Assembly: GCF_000309485.1 (NCBI RefSeq)
Contig: NZ_AKIL01000133.1
Span: 1-17,092 of the forward strand
Reading direction: 5' to 3'
Length of the DNA: 17,092 nucleotides
DNA from: Milkweed yellows phytoplasma str. MW1
GTDB taxonomy: Bacteria; Bacillota_I; Bacilli_A; Acholeplasmatales; Acholeplasmataceae
Positions 6,657-15,289 of this stretch are shown one piece after another. The number at the start of each line of letters is the position of its first letter. Within the stretch, counting starts at the first letter, position 1. The translations under genes and the position numbers were made by a program. The notes below the pieces were generated by a model, which was not told the origin of the DNA, ran no database searches, and saw only the letters and a list, made by a program, of their open reading frames with translations.

Positions 6657-9600
6657 TTAAATACTTTCTTCTGGTAATGTTTTTTCCTCTTCAAGAGTTT
6701 TTACTTCAAGGTTTTCTTCCAGATTGTCTGACTCAACCTCTAGGTTAACCTCTTGGCGAATTGGGTACTCAAAATAAGATGTTTCCAAAATACCTGTTCC
6801 CGCCGGAATCAAACCACCAACGATAACGTTTTCTTTCAGCCCGTATAAATTATCTTTTTGACCTCTAATAGCTGCATCGATTAAAATTTTAGTTGTTTCT
6901 TGGAAAGAGGCTGCTGAAAGCAAAGAATCACTTTTCAACGAAGCTCTCGTAATCCCTAATAACACCGGCCGTCCTACGGCTAAAGTTTTGTTTTGTTTAA
7001 TTATCTCGGCGTTAACTCGTTTGAATTCTTTAATGGAGACTTCTTCTAATCCCGGTAAGAAATGAGTATCACCTTCAGAGATAATTAAGACTTGTTTAAA
7101 CATTTGGTGAACGATAATCTCAATGTGTTTATCACTAATATTAACACTTTGAGATTGATAAACTTTTTGCACTTCTTCTAAAATGTATTTTTGTGTTTTT
7201 TTCACACTACTTACTCTTAACATTTCTCTTAAATCAACCGAACCAGAAGTTAACCTTTGTCCCGCTTCAACATGCATATTTTTCTGCACTATAACATCCA
7301 CATTACCATCAACAGTGTAAATATATTCTTCGTTCGGATTGTTATCAGGAACAATAATAATTTCGTAAGAATAAGAAGTAATGTTTTTCACGTCTCTAAC
7401 CATACCGTCGTATTCACTAATAATAGCTTTGCCTTTTGGCTTTCTCGCTTCAAATAATTCTTGAATTCTCGGCAAACCTTGCGTAATATCTGCTACCGAA
7501 AGAACTCCACCAGTATGGAAGGTCCTCATCGTTAACTGCGTACCTGGTTCGCCAATAGATTGAGCCGCTACTACACCAACTGCTTCACCTATTTCTACAC
7601 TTTTATTAGTCGCTAAATTTAAACCATAACATTTAGTGCAAATACCGTATTCACAATTACACGTTAGAACGCTTCTGATTTTAACTTTAGTGATATTAGC
7701 TTCTAAAATAACTTTAATGATTTCTCTTGTGATAATTTTGTTTTTAGCTAAAATAACTTCTTGTGTTTCTGGATGAATAATATCTTCTGAAGTAAAACGG
7801 CCAAAAATTCTTTCTGGTAAAGAAATGATTTCTTTTTCGTCTCTTGTAATAGCTTCTACGCTAAAGCCCTTGTCGCTGCCACAATCTTCTTTGATAATAA
7901 TGATATCTTGAGCTACATCCACCAATCTTCTAGTTAAATAACCGGATTCAGCTGTTTTTAAAGCTGTATCAGTCGAAACTTTACGAGCTCCGTGAGTAGA
8001 AATAAAGAATTCATGCACTGTTAACCCTTCTTTGAAAGAACTTTTAACAGGAATTTCTAATACTTCTCCTTTTGGACTATTCATTAATCCTCTCATCCCA
8101 GATAACTGAGAGAAGTTAGAAGCATTACCACGAGCTCCACTATCGCTAATCATGTATAAATGATTATCTTGGTGGAATTCTTGCATTAACCCTTCTTGGA
8201 TCACGTCACGAACATTTTTCCATTCTTGAATTACTAAGCCTTTTTTTTCTGAAACAGTCAAGAAACCTTTATCATAAAATTTTTCTATTTCTAAAATTTT
8301 ATTTTCTACTTGGCCGATTAAAGCCTCTTTTTCAGAATAAACGTTAATATCTGAATGAGAAATAGTAATCCCTCCCATTGTAGAGTATTTAAAACCTAAG
8401 TTTTTAATATCATCTAACATTTTGGAAGTTTCGGTAATATTACTTTTCTTAAATACTTGGTCAATTACCATAGAAAGGAATTTTTTTTTGAAAGGTTCAG
8501 GTGGTTTAATATTAGTTAAATAATCGGAAGGATTAACACCTCTAGGAATGAAATAAACATCTGGCGTTCTTACTTCTAAATTGTATAAAGAAGGTTCTTG
8601 AACATAGGGAAAATCATTAGGTAAAATATTGTTAAAAATCATTTTCCCTAAAGTTGTAACCAAATACTTGTCTTTTTGCGTTTCGGAGAAATAAGAGTCA
8701 ATATTAGATGTTTTTACTAAAATTCTTGTATGTAAAGAAATTACTTTATTATGGAAAGCCAATTCAGCTTCTTTTAAATCATAAAATAATTTTCCTTCAT
8801 TACGGTGTTTTAATTGATGTTCTTCATTCAGTTTTTCAGGATTAACACCTTTTACTGTACGATTTTTAACCTCTTCAATAGTTAAATAATAATTGCCTAA
8901 AACCATATCTTGAGAAGGAGATAAAACTGGGCTACCGTTTTTAGGGTCTAAAATATTATTAGACACTAACATTAATAAACGTGCTTCAGCTTGAGCTTCT
9001 AAAGAAAGAGGAACATAAACTGCCATTTGATCGCCATCAAAATCCGCATTAAAAGCTGGCGTTACTAAAGGATGTAATCTAATTGCTTTACCATCGATTA
9101 ACTTCGGTTCAAAAGCTTGTATTCCTAAACGGTGTAAAGTTGGAGCTCTGTTTAATAAAACCGGATGTTCTTTAACAACTTCTTCTAAAACGCTCCAAAC
9201 ATATTCATTCATTTTTTCATACAACAAATTAGCGCTTTTTTTATCAACTCCTTTAGCTTCTTGCAATTTGTTTAAAATAAAAGGTTTAAATAAAATGACT
9301 GCCATTTGTCTCGGAATACCACATTGGTGGATTTTTAAATCAGGACCAACAATAATAACTGAACGACCTGAATAATCCACTCTTTTTCCTAAAAGATTTT
9401 GACGGAAACGCCCTTGTTTCCCTCTCAACATTTCGGATAAAGATTTCAAATGACGGTTTCTCTCCACATTAGAAGTATTTTTTTTACTTACTTTTACATT
9501 ATCAAACAAAGCATCAACCGCTTCTTGAAGTAGTCTTTTTTCGTTTTTAATAATTAATCTTGGCGCTTTTTGAATAATTTGTTTTTTCAAACGATTATTA

Positions 9601-10976
9601 CGGTTTAAAATTCTTCTGTATAAATCATTAGTATCGGTCGTTGCAAAACGTCCACCATCTAAAGGAACAATAGGTCTTAAATCAGAAGGCAGAACAGGAA
9701 TAACATCCATTACCATCCATTCTGGTTTATTATCAGATTTACTGAAAGATTCGATAATTTCTAATCTTTTAATAATTACATCTCTTTTTTGTTTAGAGAC
9801 TTGTTTCAACATTTTTCTTAATTCTGCAACACTTTCCTCTAAATCAAGTTCTTCTAATAATTTTTTAATCGCTTCTGCCCCGGTTAAAGCGGTAAATCCA
9901 TTACCAAACAGTTCTAAATATTGGCTATATTGTAATTCTGTAATAATTTGTCTTTTTTCTAAATTAGTTTTACCTGGATCAAGAACGATATAAGAAACAT
10001 AATAAACGATTTCGGATAATTCTTTAGCTTTAATACCTAATAAAATCGCTAATCTACTTGGCAAACTATTAACATACCAAGTATGAACGATAGGAGCTGC
10101 TAATTCAATATGTCCCATTCTTTCACGTCTTACTTTTTGTTCGGTAATTTCAATACCACAACGTGAACAAATTTGACCTTTTTTTAAGGTTTGTTTTTTG
10201 GCACAAGCGCATTGTAAATCTTTTACAGGACCAAAGATTTTCGGACAAAATAAGCCACCGAATTCCGGTTTAGCCGTACGATAATTAATAGTTTCGTAAT
10301 TAACAATTTCTCCATAAGACCATTGTCTAATTTCATGAGGAGAAGCTAAACGAATTTTAAAATATTCGTATTCTCTACTGCCGTATTCTTTTTGTGATTT
10401 AAAGTCAGTTTGATCTTCTACACTAAAAGTAACCGAAGAAGAGCTTTTAGAACCAGAAGAGACCACATCTGTTAAAGCGGTTTCTTCATTTAAAAAAGGA
10501 TTGAAATTTTCATCTAATTCTTTTTTGATATTTAGTTCGTAATCTTCTTCCTCTTCTAAATCATCTTCACTAAAATCAATATCTTCTAAATCATCATCTT
10601 CATCATCGTTAAAATCATCATTATATAAACTAAACACTAACTCAATTTCTTCTAAACAAGCCTGTTTGTCTTGAAATAACTGCAATAACATGGATTTATT
10701 AGTTTGAATTAAAGAACGACAATCCATAATTTTATTACTATGTAAAACTTCAATAATATCTGGATTTAAATTTAAATTTTCTAAAGATTCAGGCAAATAG
10801 TGCTCTTTTAAAATTAATATCGTTTCAAATAAAAATTCTTGTGGCAATAAAGTGTGGAGGTCTTTTAAAGTGTAATTGTTAAAATCAGATAACGAAGTAA
10901 CACCGATTAATTTTAACGCTTCAATAGTTTTTTTCGAAAGAGAAAGTTCTTCAATTTTAACATTTAAATTTATCAT
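6657..10976 (-). CDS. rpoC: RNA polymerase beta-prime subunit with an unusual N-terminal extension
   Basis: RpoC forms the clamp and half of the catalytic centre of RNA polymerase. The protein is 1439 aa; the canonical start (KIRLASPHEIRQWSYGE) appears only at about residue 207. Before it come two alpha-CTD-like units (about 5-60, beginning IEELSLS; about 62-118, ENLNLN), then an acidic linker (20 of 30 residues acidic at 119-148) and a Ser-rich spacer. Core motifs follow: first zinc site C256, C258, C270, C273; catalytic NADFDGDQ with D645, D647, D649; GARGNASNF (948-955); bridge helix near 996-1017; second zinc site C1032, C1106, C1113, C1116; trigger loop with M1150 and H1154. The C-terminus is Glu-rich. 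Oddities are Tyr654 where His is usual, and V1000-S1001-T1002 where GLA is usual. The start has an AAGGA SD and overlaps the rpoB end by 20 bp. No Met lies near the canonical start, so the extension is probably translated. Confidence 0.97.
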   Translation of the reverse strand: MINLNVKIEELSLSKKTIEALKLIGVTSLSDFNNYTLKDLHTLLPQEFLFETILILKEHYLPESLENLNLNPDIIEVLHSNKIMDCRSLIQTNKSMLLQLFQDKQACLEEIELVFSLYNDDFNDDEDDDLEDIDFSEDDLEEEEDYELNIKKELDENFNPFLNEETALTDVVSSGSKSSSSVTFSVEDQTDFKSQKEYGSREYEYFKIRLASPHEIRQWSYGEIVNYETINYRTAKPEFGGLFCPKIFGPVKDLQCACAKKQTLKKGQICSRCGIEITEQKVRRERMGHIELAAPIVHTWYVNSLPSRLAILLGIKAKELSEIVYYVSYIVLDPGKTNLEKRQIITELQYSQYLELFGNGFTALTGAEAIKKLLEELDLEESVAELRKMLKQVSKQKRDVIIKRLEIIESFSKSDNKPEWMVMDVIPVLPSDLRPIVPLDGGRFATTDTNDLYRRILNRNNRLKKQIIQKAPRLIIKNEKRLLQEAVDALFDNVKVSKKNTSNVERNRHLKSLSEMLRGKQGRFRQNLLGKRVDYSGRSVIIVGPDLKIHQCGIPRQMAVILFKPFILNKLQEAKGVDKKSANLLYEKMNEYVWSVLEEVVKEHPVLLNRAPTLHRLGIQAFEPKLIDGKAIRLHPLVTPAFNADFDGDQMAVYVPLSLEAQAEARLLMLVSNNILDPKNGSPVLSPSQDMVLGNYYLTIEEVKNRTVKGVNPEKLNEEHQLKHRNEGKLFYDLKEAELAFHNKVISLHTRILVKTSNIDSYFSETQKDKYLVTTLGKMIFNNILPNDFPYVQEPSLYNLEVRTPDVYFIPRGVNPSDYLTNIKPPEPFKKKFLSMVIDQVFKKSNITETSKMLDDIKNLGFKYSTMGGITISHSDINVYSEKEALIGQVENKILEIEKFYDKGFLTVSEKKGLVIQEWKNVRDVIQEGLMQEFHQDNHLYMISDSGARGNASNFSQLSGMRGLMNSPKGEVLEIPVKSSFKEGLTVHEFFISTHGARKVSTDTALKTAESGYLTRRLVDVAQDIIIIKEDCGSDKGFSVEAITRDEKEIISLPERIFGRFTSEDIIHPETQEVILAKNKIITREIIKVILEANITKVKIRSVLTCNCEYGICTKCYGLNLATNKSVEIGEAVGVVAAQSIGEPGTQLTMRTFHTGGVLSVADITQGLPRIQELFEARKPKGKAIISEYDGMVRDVKNITSYSYEIIIVPDNNPNEEYIYTVDGNVDVIVQKNMHVEAGQRLTSGSVDLREMLRVSSVKKTQKYILEEVQKVYQSQSVNISDKHIEIIVHQMFKQVLIISEGDTHFLPGLEEVSIKEFKRVNAEIIKQNKTLAVGRPVLLGITRASLKSDSLLSAASFQETTKILIDAAIRGQKDNLYGLKENVIVGGLIPAGTGILETSYFEYPIRQEVNLEVESDNLEENLEVKTLEEEKTLPEESI

Positions 10977-13900
10977 TGATATTTTTTTCCTTACTATTAT
11001 TAACTAAAGAATGATTAACTTTGTTCTCTTTAGTGTCAGATTTAATTAATTCCACATGCAAACCTAAAGATTGTAATTCTTTTGAAAAAACTCTAAAACT
11101 TTCAGGAATAGAAGGTTTTGGCAGCGGTAATCCGTTGGTAATAGAATTATAGGTTTTATTACGTCCGATAATATCATCACTTTTCACAGTTAAAATTTCT
11201 TGTAAAGTGTGAGCAGCACCATAAGCATATAAACTCCAAACCTCCATCTCGCCAAACCTTTGTCCTCCGTTTTGGGCTTTGCCGCCCATAGGTTGTTGAG
11301 TTATCAAAGTATAAGGTCCTACGTTTCGAGCATGCAGTTTATCATCGATCATATGAGATAACTTAATCATATATAATGATCCTACAGACACAGGATTATC
11401 ATAAGGTTCTCCTGTTCTTCCGTCGTATAAAGTCATTTTACCATCAGGCGATAAATTAGCTTCTTCCATGATATTTTGTAAATCTTGGTTATTAACGCCA
11501 TCAAAAATAGGTGTTACTACTTTAATGTTTAATTTTTTAGCTGCCATACCTAAATGCATCTCTAAAATTTGCCCAATATTCATACGACTTGGCACGCCTA
11601 AAGGATTTAAAATAATATCAATCGGAGTACCGTCGGCCATATAAGGAAGATCTTCTTTAGGTAAAATCAAGGAAATTACCCCTTTATTTCCGTGTAATCC
11701 CGCCATTTTATCACCGACATTGATTTTTCTTTTTTTAGCAATAAAAATACGGACAATTTCGTTCACACCTGGTTTGGCAATAGGATCGCCATTTTTAATA
11801 GAAAAATATTGTACACTTTGAACAATACCGCCATCTCCACAAGGATATCTTAAAGAAGCATCTTTGTAATCACGTGCTTTTTCTCCAATAACCGTTTGAA
11901 TTAATTTTTCGTAAGGCGTCGGTTCAAAAATTCCTTGAGGAATTATTTTACCTACTAAAATATCGCCCTCTTTCACTTCAGAACCAGGAATAATAATTCC
12001 TCTTTCGTCTAAATTTTTAACCGCTTCAGCGCTAACGTTGGGCACTTCACGAGTGATTTCTTCTTTACCAGAACCTTTTTTCAATTCTCTAGTTTGAATT
12101 TCGTATTTGTTAATATGAATAGAAGTATAAACATCGTTTTGCACTAAATTTTCAGACATAATAATTGCATCTTCATAATTATAACCGTGCCACGTCATGA
12201 AAGCTACCGTTACATTTCTACCTAAAGCTAATTCACCTTGGTAAGTTGAAGGACCATCTACGATAAGATTGCCTTTTTTAATATATTCGCCTCTAACCAC
12301 GATAGGTTTATGTAAAATTAAAGTATCTTGGTTGGATTTAACAAAAGTCGTTAATTCATAAGAACGTTCTTGTCCTGATTCTTCTTTAATCACTATTTTT
12401 TTAGCATCAACGTATTTCACAATACCACTTTCTTCAGCCACAATTAAGCAACCTGAATCTTTGGCGATTCTGTATTCAATGCCAGTAGCAACAATCGGAG
12501 ATCTAGGAATTAATAAAGGTAACGCTTGGCGTTGCATGTTAGCGCCCATCAAAGCTCTAGAAGCATCATCATGTTCTAAAAAAGGAATAGAAGAAGTTGC
12601 TACAGAAACTATTTGTTTCGGAGAAACATCCATATAAGTAATCTTATTAGCATCAAATAATCCTGTTTCACCGTTTCTTCTTGCGATCGCTTTTAAAGTT
12701 TTAAAATTGTTATTTTCATCTAAAGGTGTAGAAGCTGAAGCAATGATTTGCTCTTCCTCTTGAATAGCTGTTAAATAATCGTATTCTTGAGTTACGTGAG
12801 AAACACCGTTTTCATGCTTAACTCTAAAGAAAGGAGTTTTAATAAAACCGTATTTATCTACTTGGGCGTAAGTTGATAAAGAAGAAATTAAACCGATAGA
12901 AGGCCCCTCAGGAGTTTCAATCGGACATAAACGTCCGTAATAAGAGTTATGAACATCCCTTACTTCAACCCCAGCGCGGTCACGATCTATACCGTCCGTT
13001 CCTAAAGCAGAAATTCTTCTTTTTTGGGTTAACTCGGCTAAAGGATTAATTTGATCCATAAAGTGAGATAAACGCGAACTACCAAAAAAAGTTTTTAAAA
13101 CAATAGAAAGCGAAGAAAAGTTAACTAACCCTCCAGGAGCGATAGATTCGAATTTACTAATTGACATACGGTCTTTAATGTTTTTTTCTGATCTAGTCAA
13201 GCCAATACGGAATTGATTTTTTAACAATTCATCTATTAATCTTAATCTTCTGTTTCCTAAATAATCGATATCATCAACATGTCCGATATTCATATACAAG
13301 TTTAAGTAATAACTAATGCTAGCGATAATATCAGATAAAACGATGTTTTCTGATCTTTCTTCTTGGTTATTGCCAATTATTTTCACAAAAGTTTTGTTTT
13401 CTTTGTCGTCTAAAAAATAAACTTCTAAAACTTCGTTAAAAACTTTTTTAACGTCGTTTTCTTTTTTTTCAACGTTTTGACCTTCTAAAAAGAATTTAAC
13501 TATTTTTTCATCAATCGTTTCTTTATTCGCTTCTATAATAGCGATAAATTCCTCATTTAATATAGAATCAGCTTCAATTAATATTTCACCTGTCTGGAAA
13601 TTAGAAATATTATCTTTAACATATAAGTTGTCATCCGTTTCGCTTTTTCTATAAGTCATGGCGGATTCGTTAGTCATTTCGTTTTCTAAATGATATTCAG
13701 AATTAACCAATTCCTTACGTAAATATTGACGTTTTTGTCTTAATTGTTCGATGATATCACGCGTTAAAAGAGTGCCTGTAGGAAATAAAATCTCATTAGT
13801 ATCTATATCTTTTAAATCTTTTGCTAAAAAAGTGTTTTCTACTCTATTTAGAACATCTAATTTTTTATTGATTTTATATCTACCTACAGAAGATAGATCG

Positions 13901-14700
13901 TATTTTTTACGATCGAATAAACGCGTTCTAACGAACTCTCTCGCTGCATTGGCAGGCACTTTTTCCCCTTGATGTAATTTTGAATAAAGTTCCACGATAG
14001 CATCACTAGAATTAGATTCTTCGTCTTTTTGAAAACTTAAATCCAATAATTCGTTTTTTCCAAAAACATTTTCAATTTCTTCTCTCGAATTAAATCCTAA
14101 AGTATGAATGAATTTAGTTAAAGGTATTTTTTTAGAACGATCTAATTTAGCATATAAAAAATCTTTATTACTTTGTTCGAATTCTATCCAAGCTCCCCTA
14201 GTAGGGATGATTTGACCTAAAAAAAGCATTTTATTCGTTTTATTGTCAAATTTTTGAGAAAAATAAGCCCCAGAAGAACGAATGATTTGCGCCACAACAA
14301 CTCTTTCAGTCCCGTTGATAACAAAAGTTCCTGAAGGAGTGATTAAAGGCAAATCAGTCATTAAGATACGTGATCTTTTCACTTCTTTAGTTAAAACATT
14401 TTCTAATTTAACGTGGACGAACAATTCAGATGAATAAGTGAAATCTCTGTTTTTAGATTCTTTAATATCGAATTTTGGCTTTTCTAAAAAAAAATCTTCA
14501 AAATGTAATTTTAAATCACCATTATAACTTTCGATGGGAAAAATATCTTCTAAAGCCGATTTAATACCTGATTCTAAGAATTTTTTAAATGAATTCTTTT
14601 GAATTTCTATTAAATTAGGCAAAGGAAAGTCATATTTCATTTTCGAATAGTTGCGTCGTTCTACTTTATTACCATATTTAACGTTGTGATATCTGCTCAT
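10957..14700 (-). CDS. rpoB: RNA polymerase beta subunit
   Basis: RpoB forms the other half of the RNA polymerase active-site cleft. The 1247-aa length is normal for this group. Recognisable blocks include GTERVVVAQIIRSSGAYF (130-147), the rifampicin region FGSSRLSHFMDQINPLAEL (539-557), CPIETPEGP (592-600), and the C-terminal GGQRFGEMEVWSLYAYGAAH. Compared with E. coli, the rifampicin pocket carries R543 (Q510), H546 (Q513), I551 (N518) and Q559 (H526), and fork loop 2 reads GTDGIDRDRAG instead of GPGGLTRERAG. These predict natural rifampicin insensitivity, as known for other mollicutes. The gene has its own promoter in the 164-bp gap after rplL and overlaps rpoC by 20 bp, suggesting translational coupling. 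The rsmC-like methyltransferase found between rplL and rpoB in Bacillus is missing. Confidence 0.98.
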   Translation of the reverse strand: MSRYHNVKYGNKVERRNYSKMKYDFPLPNLIEIQKNSFKKFLESGIKSALEDIFPIESYNGDLKLHFEDFFLEKPKFDIKESKNRDFTYSSELFVHVKLENVLTKEVKRSRILMTDLPLITPSGTFVINGTERVVVAQIIRSSGAYFSQKFDNKTNKMLFLGQIIPTRGAWIEFEQSNKDFLYAKLDRSKKIPLTKFIHTLGFNSREEIENVFGKNELLDLSFQKDEESNSSDAIVELYSKLHQGEKVPANAAREFVRTRLFDRKKYDLSSVGRYKINKKLDVLNRVENTFLAKDLKDIDTNEILFPTGTLLTRDIIEQLRQKRQYLRKELVNSEYHLENEMTNESAMTYRKSETDDNLYVKDNISNFQTGEILIEADSILNEEFIAIIEANKETIDEKIVKFFLEGQNVEKKENDVKKVFNEVLEVYFLDDKENKTFVKIIGNNQEERSENIVLSDIIASISYYLNLYMNIGHVDDIDYLGNRRLRLIDELLKNQFRIGLTRSEKNIKDRMSISKFESIAPGGLVNFSSLSIVLKTFFGSSRLSHFMDQINPLAELTQKRRISALGTDGIDRDRAGVEVRDVHNSYYGRLCPIETPEGPSIGLISSLSTYAQVDKYGFIKTPFFRVKHENGVSHVTQEYDYLTAIQEEEQIIASASTPLDENNNFKTLKAIARRNGETGLFDANKITYMDVSPKQIVSVATSSIPFLEHDDASRALMGANMQRQALPLLIPRSPIVATGIEYRIAKDSGCLIVAEESGIVKYVDAKKIVIKEESGQERSYELTTFVKSNQDTLILHKPIVVRGEYIKKGNLIVDGPSTYQGELALGRNVTVAFMTWHGYNYEDAIIMSENLVQNDVYTSIHINKYEIQTRELKKGSGKEEITREVPNVSAEAVKNLDERGIIIPGSEVKEGDILVGKIIPQGIFEPTPYEKLIQTVIGEKARDYKDASLRYPCGDGGIVQSVQYFSIKNGDPIAKPGVNEIVRIFIAKKRKINVGDKMAGLHGNKGVISLILPKEDLPYMADGTPIDIILNPLGVPSRMNIGQILEMHLGMAAKKLNIKVVTPIFDGVNNQDLQNIMEEANLSPDGKMTLYDGRTGEPYDNPVSVGSLYMIKLSHMIDDKLHARNVGPYTLITQQPMGGKAQNGGQRFGEMEVWSLYAYGAAHTLQEILTVKSDDIIGRNKTYNSITNGLPLPKPSIPESFRVFSKELQSLGLHVELIKSDTKENKVNHSLVNNSKEKNINDKFKC

Positions 14701-14770
14701 TTTTTACTCCAATACATCATTTATTCATTTTTCGAAAGAAAATAGATAAAATCAAATCCTTAAAATAATC

Positions 14771-14800
14771 CTTTTATCTGATAAAAAAAATATAAGTCAA
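14771..14800 (-). promoter_or_regulatory. Promoter of rpoBC
   Basis: On the - strand, TTGACT (14795-14800), an 18-nt spacer and TAAAAG (14771-14776) form a sigma-A-like promoter; ATAAAA with a 17-nt spacer is an alternative -10. It lies directly downstream of the terminator after rplL, and transcription would start near 14764, about 64 nt before the rpoB ATG. The -35 hexamer is the same as at the rpsL promoter and both share GATAAAA around the -10. Confidence 0.6.
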
Positions 14801-14809
14801 AAGACAATA

Positions 14810-14840
14810 AAAAACCTAAGATTTTTTTCTCAGGTTTTTT
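14810..14840 (-). terminator. Terminator or attenuator after rplL
   Basis: An 11-bp stem with one G-U pair (AAAAACCTGAG / CTTAGGTTTTT on the - strand, 8-9 nt A-rich loop) is followed by a T run. It lies 24 nt after the rplL stop, between rplL and rpoB. In many bacteria partial termination here lowers rpoBC expression relative to L7/L12. Confidence 0.85.
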
Positions 14841-14864
14841 ACTAATAATATTTTTTAACGAATA

Positions 14865-15242
14865 TTATTTTAATTCTACTTTAGCGCCCAATTCTTCTAA
14901 TTTAGTTTTAATCTCTTCCGCTTCATCTTTGCTAACACTTTCTTTAACAACAGCATCAGGTGTTTCAGTTAATTTTTTAGCTTCTGCTAATCCTAAACTT
15001 GTAATTTCACGGATAGCTTTAATAACAGCTAATTTGCTAGAACCAAAGTTTTTCAAAATAACTTGGAATTCTGTTTGTTCTTCGACTGCAGCAGCCGAGT
15101 CAGCACCATTACCAGCTACAACTAATGAAGCAGAAGGATCAATTCCGAACTCTTCTTTTAATCCATCTACTAATTCTTTAATTTCTAATAAAGACATCCC
15201 TTTTAAAGATTCAATAAAAACCTCTTTAGTTAATTTAGCCAT
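14865..15242 (-). CDS. rplL: 50S ribosomal protein L7/L12
   Basis: L7/L12 forms dimers on L10 and makes the flexible ribosomal stalk that recruits EF-Tu, EF-G and other GTPases. The 125-aa length is typical. The N-terminal dimerisation part (about 1-35, [20 protein letters not shown]), an Ala-rich hinge (about 42-55), and the C-terminal domain ([17 protein letters not shown] ... LGLAEAKKL ... [11 protein letters not shown]) are all present. A SD-like AGAGGAA lies about 9 nt upstream of the ATG. It follows rplJ by 47 nt, with a small hairpin in the spacer, and is followed by a terminator. Confidence 0.98.
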   Translation of the reverse strand: MAKLTKEVFIESLKGMSLLEIKELVDGLKEEFGIDPSASLVVAGNGADSAAAVEEQTEFQVILKNFGSSKLAVIKAIREITSLGLAEAKKLTETPDAVVKESVSKDEAEEIKTKLEELGAKVELK

Positions 15243-15260
15243 TTGTTTGATTCCTCTCTT

Positions 15261-15278
15261 TTGTTATCATTTTAACAA
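15261..15278 (-). repeat. Short hairpin in the rplJ-rplL spacer
   Basis: Perfect 6-bp arms (TTGTTA / TAACAA) enclose a 6-nt loop just upstream of the rplL SD. In other bacteria structure here takes part in raising L7/L12 output above L10. In such AT-rich sequence a 6-bp match may be chance. Confidence 0.35.
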
Positions 15279-15289
15279 TTTTATATTTA

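Noticed and set aside
10533..10622. Acidic low-complexity stretch in rpoC as a sign of a frameshift artefact
   Set aside because: The frame is open across it, flanked by family-like sequence on both sides, and acidic linkers are known in RNA polymerase-associated proteins.
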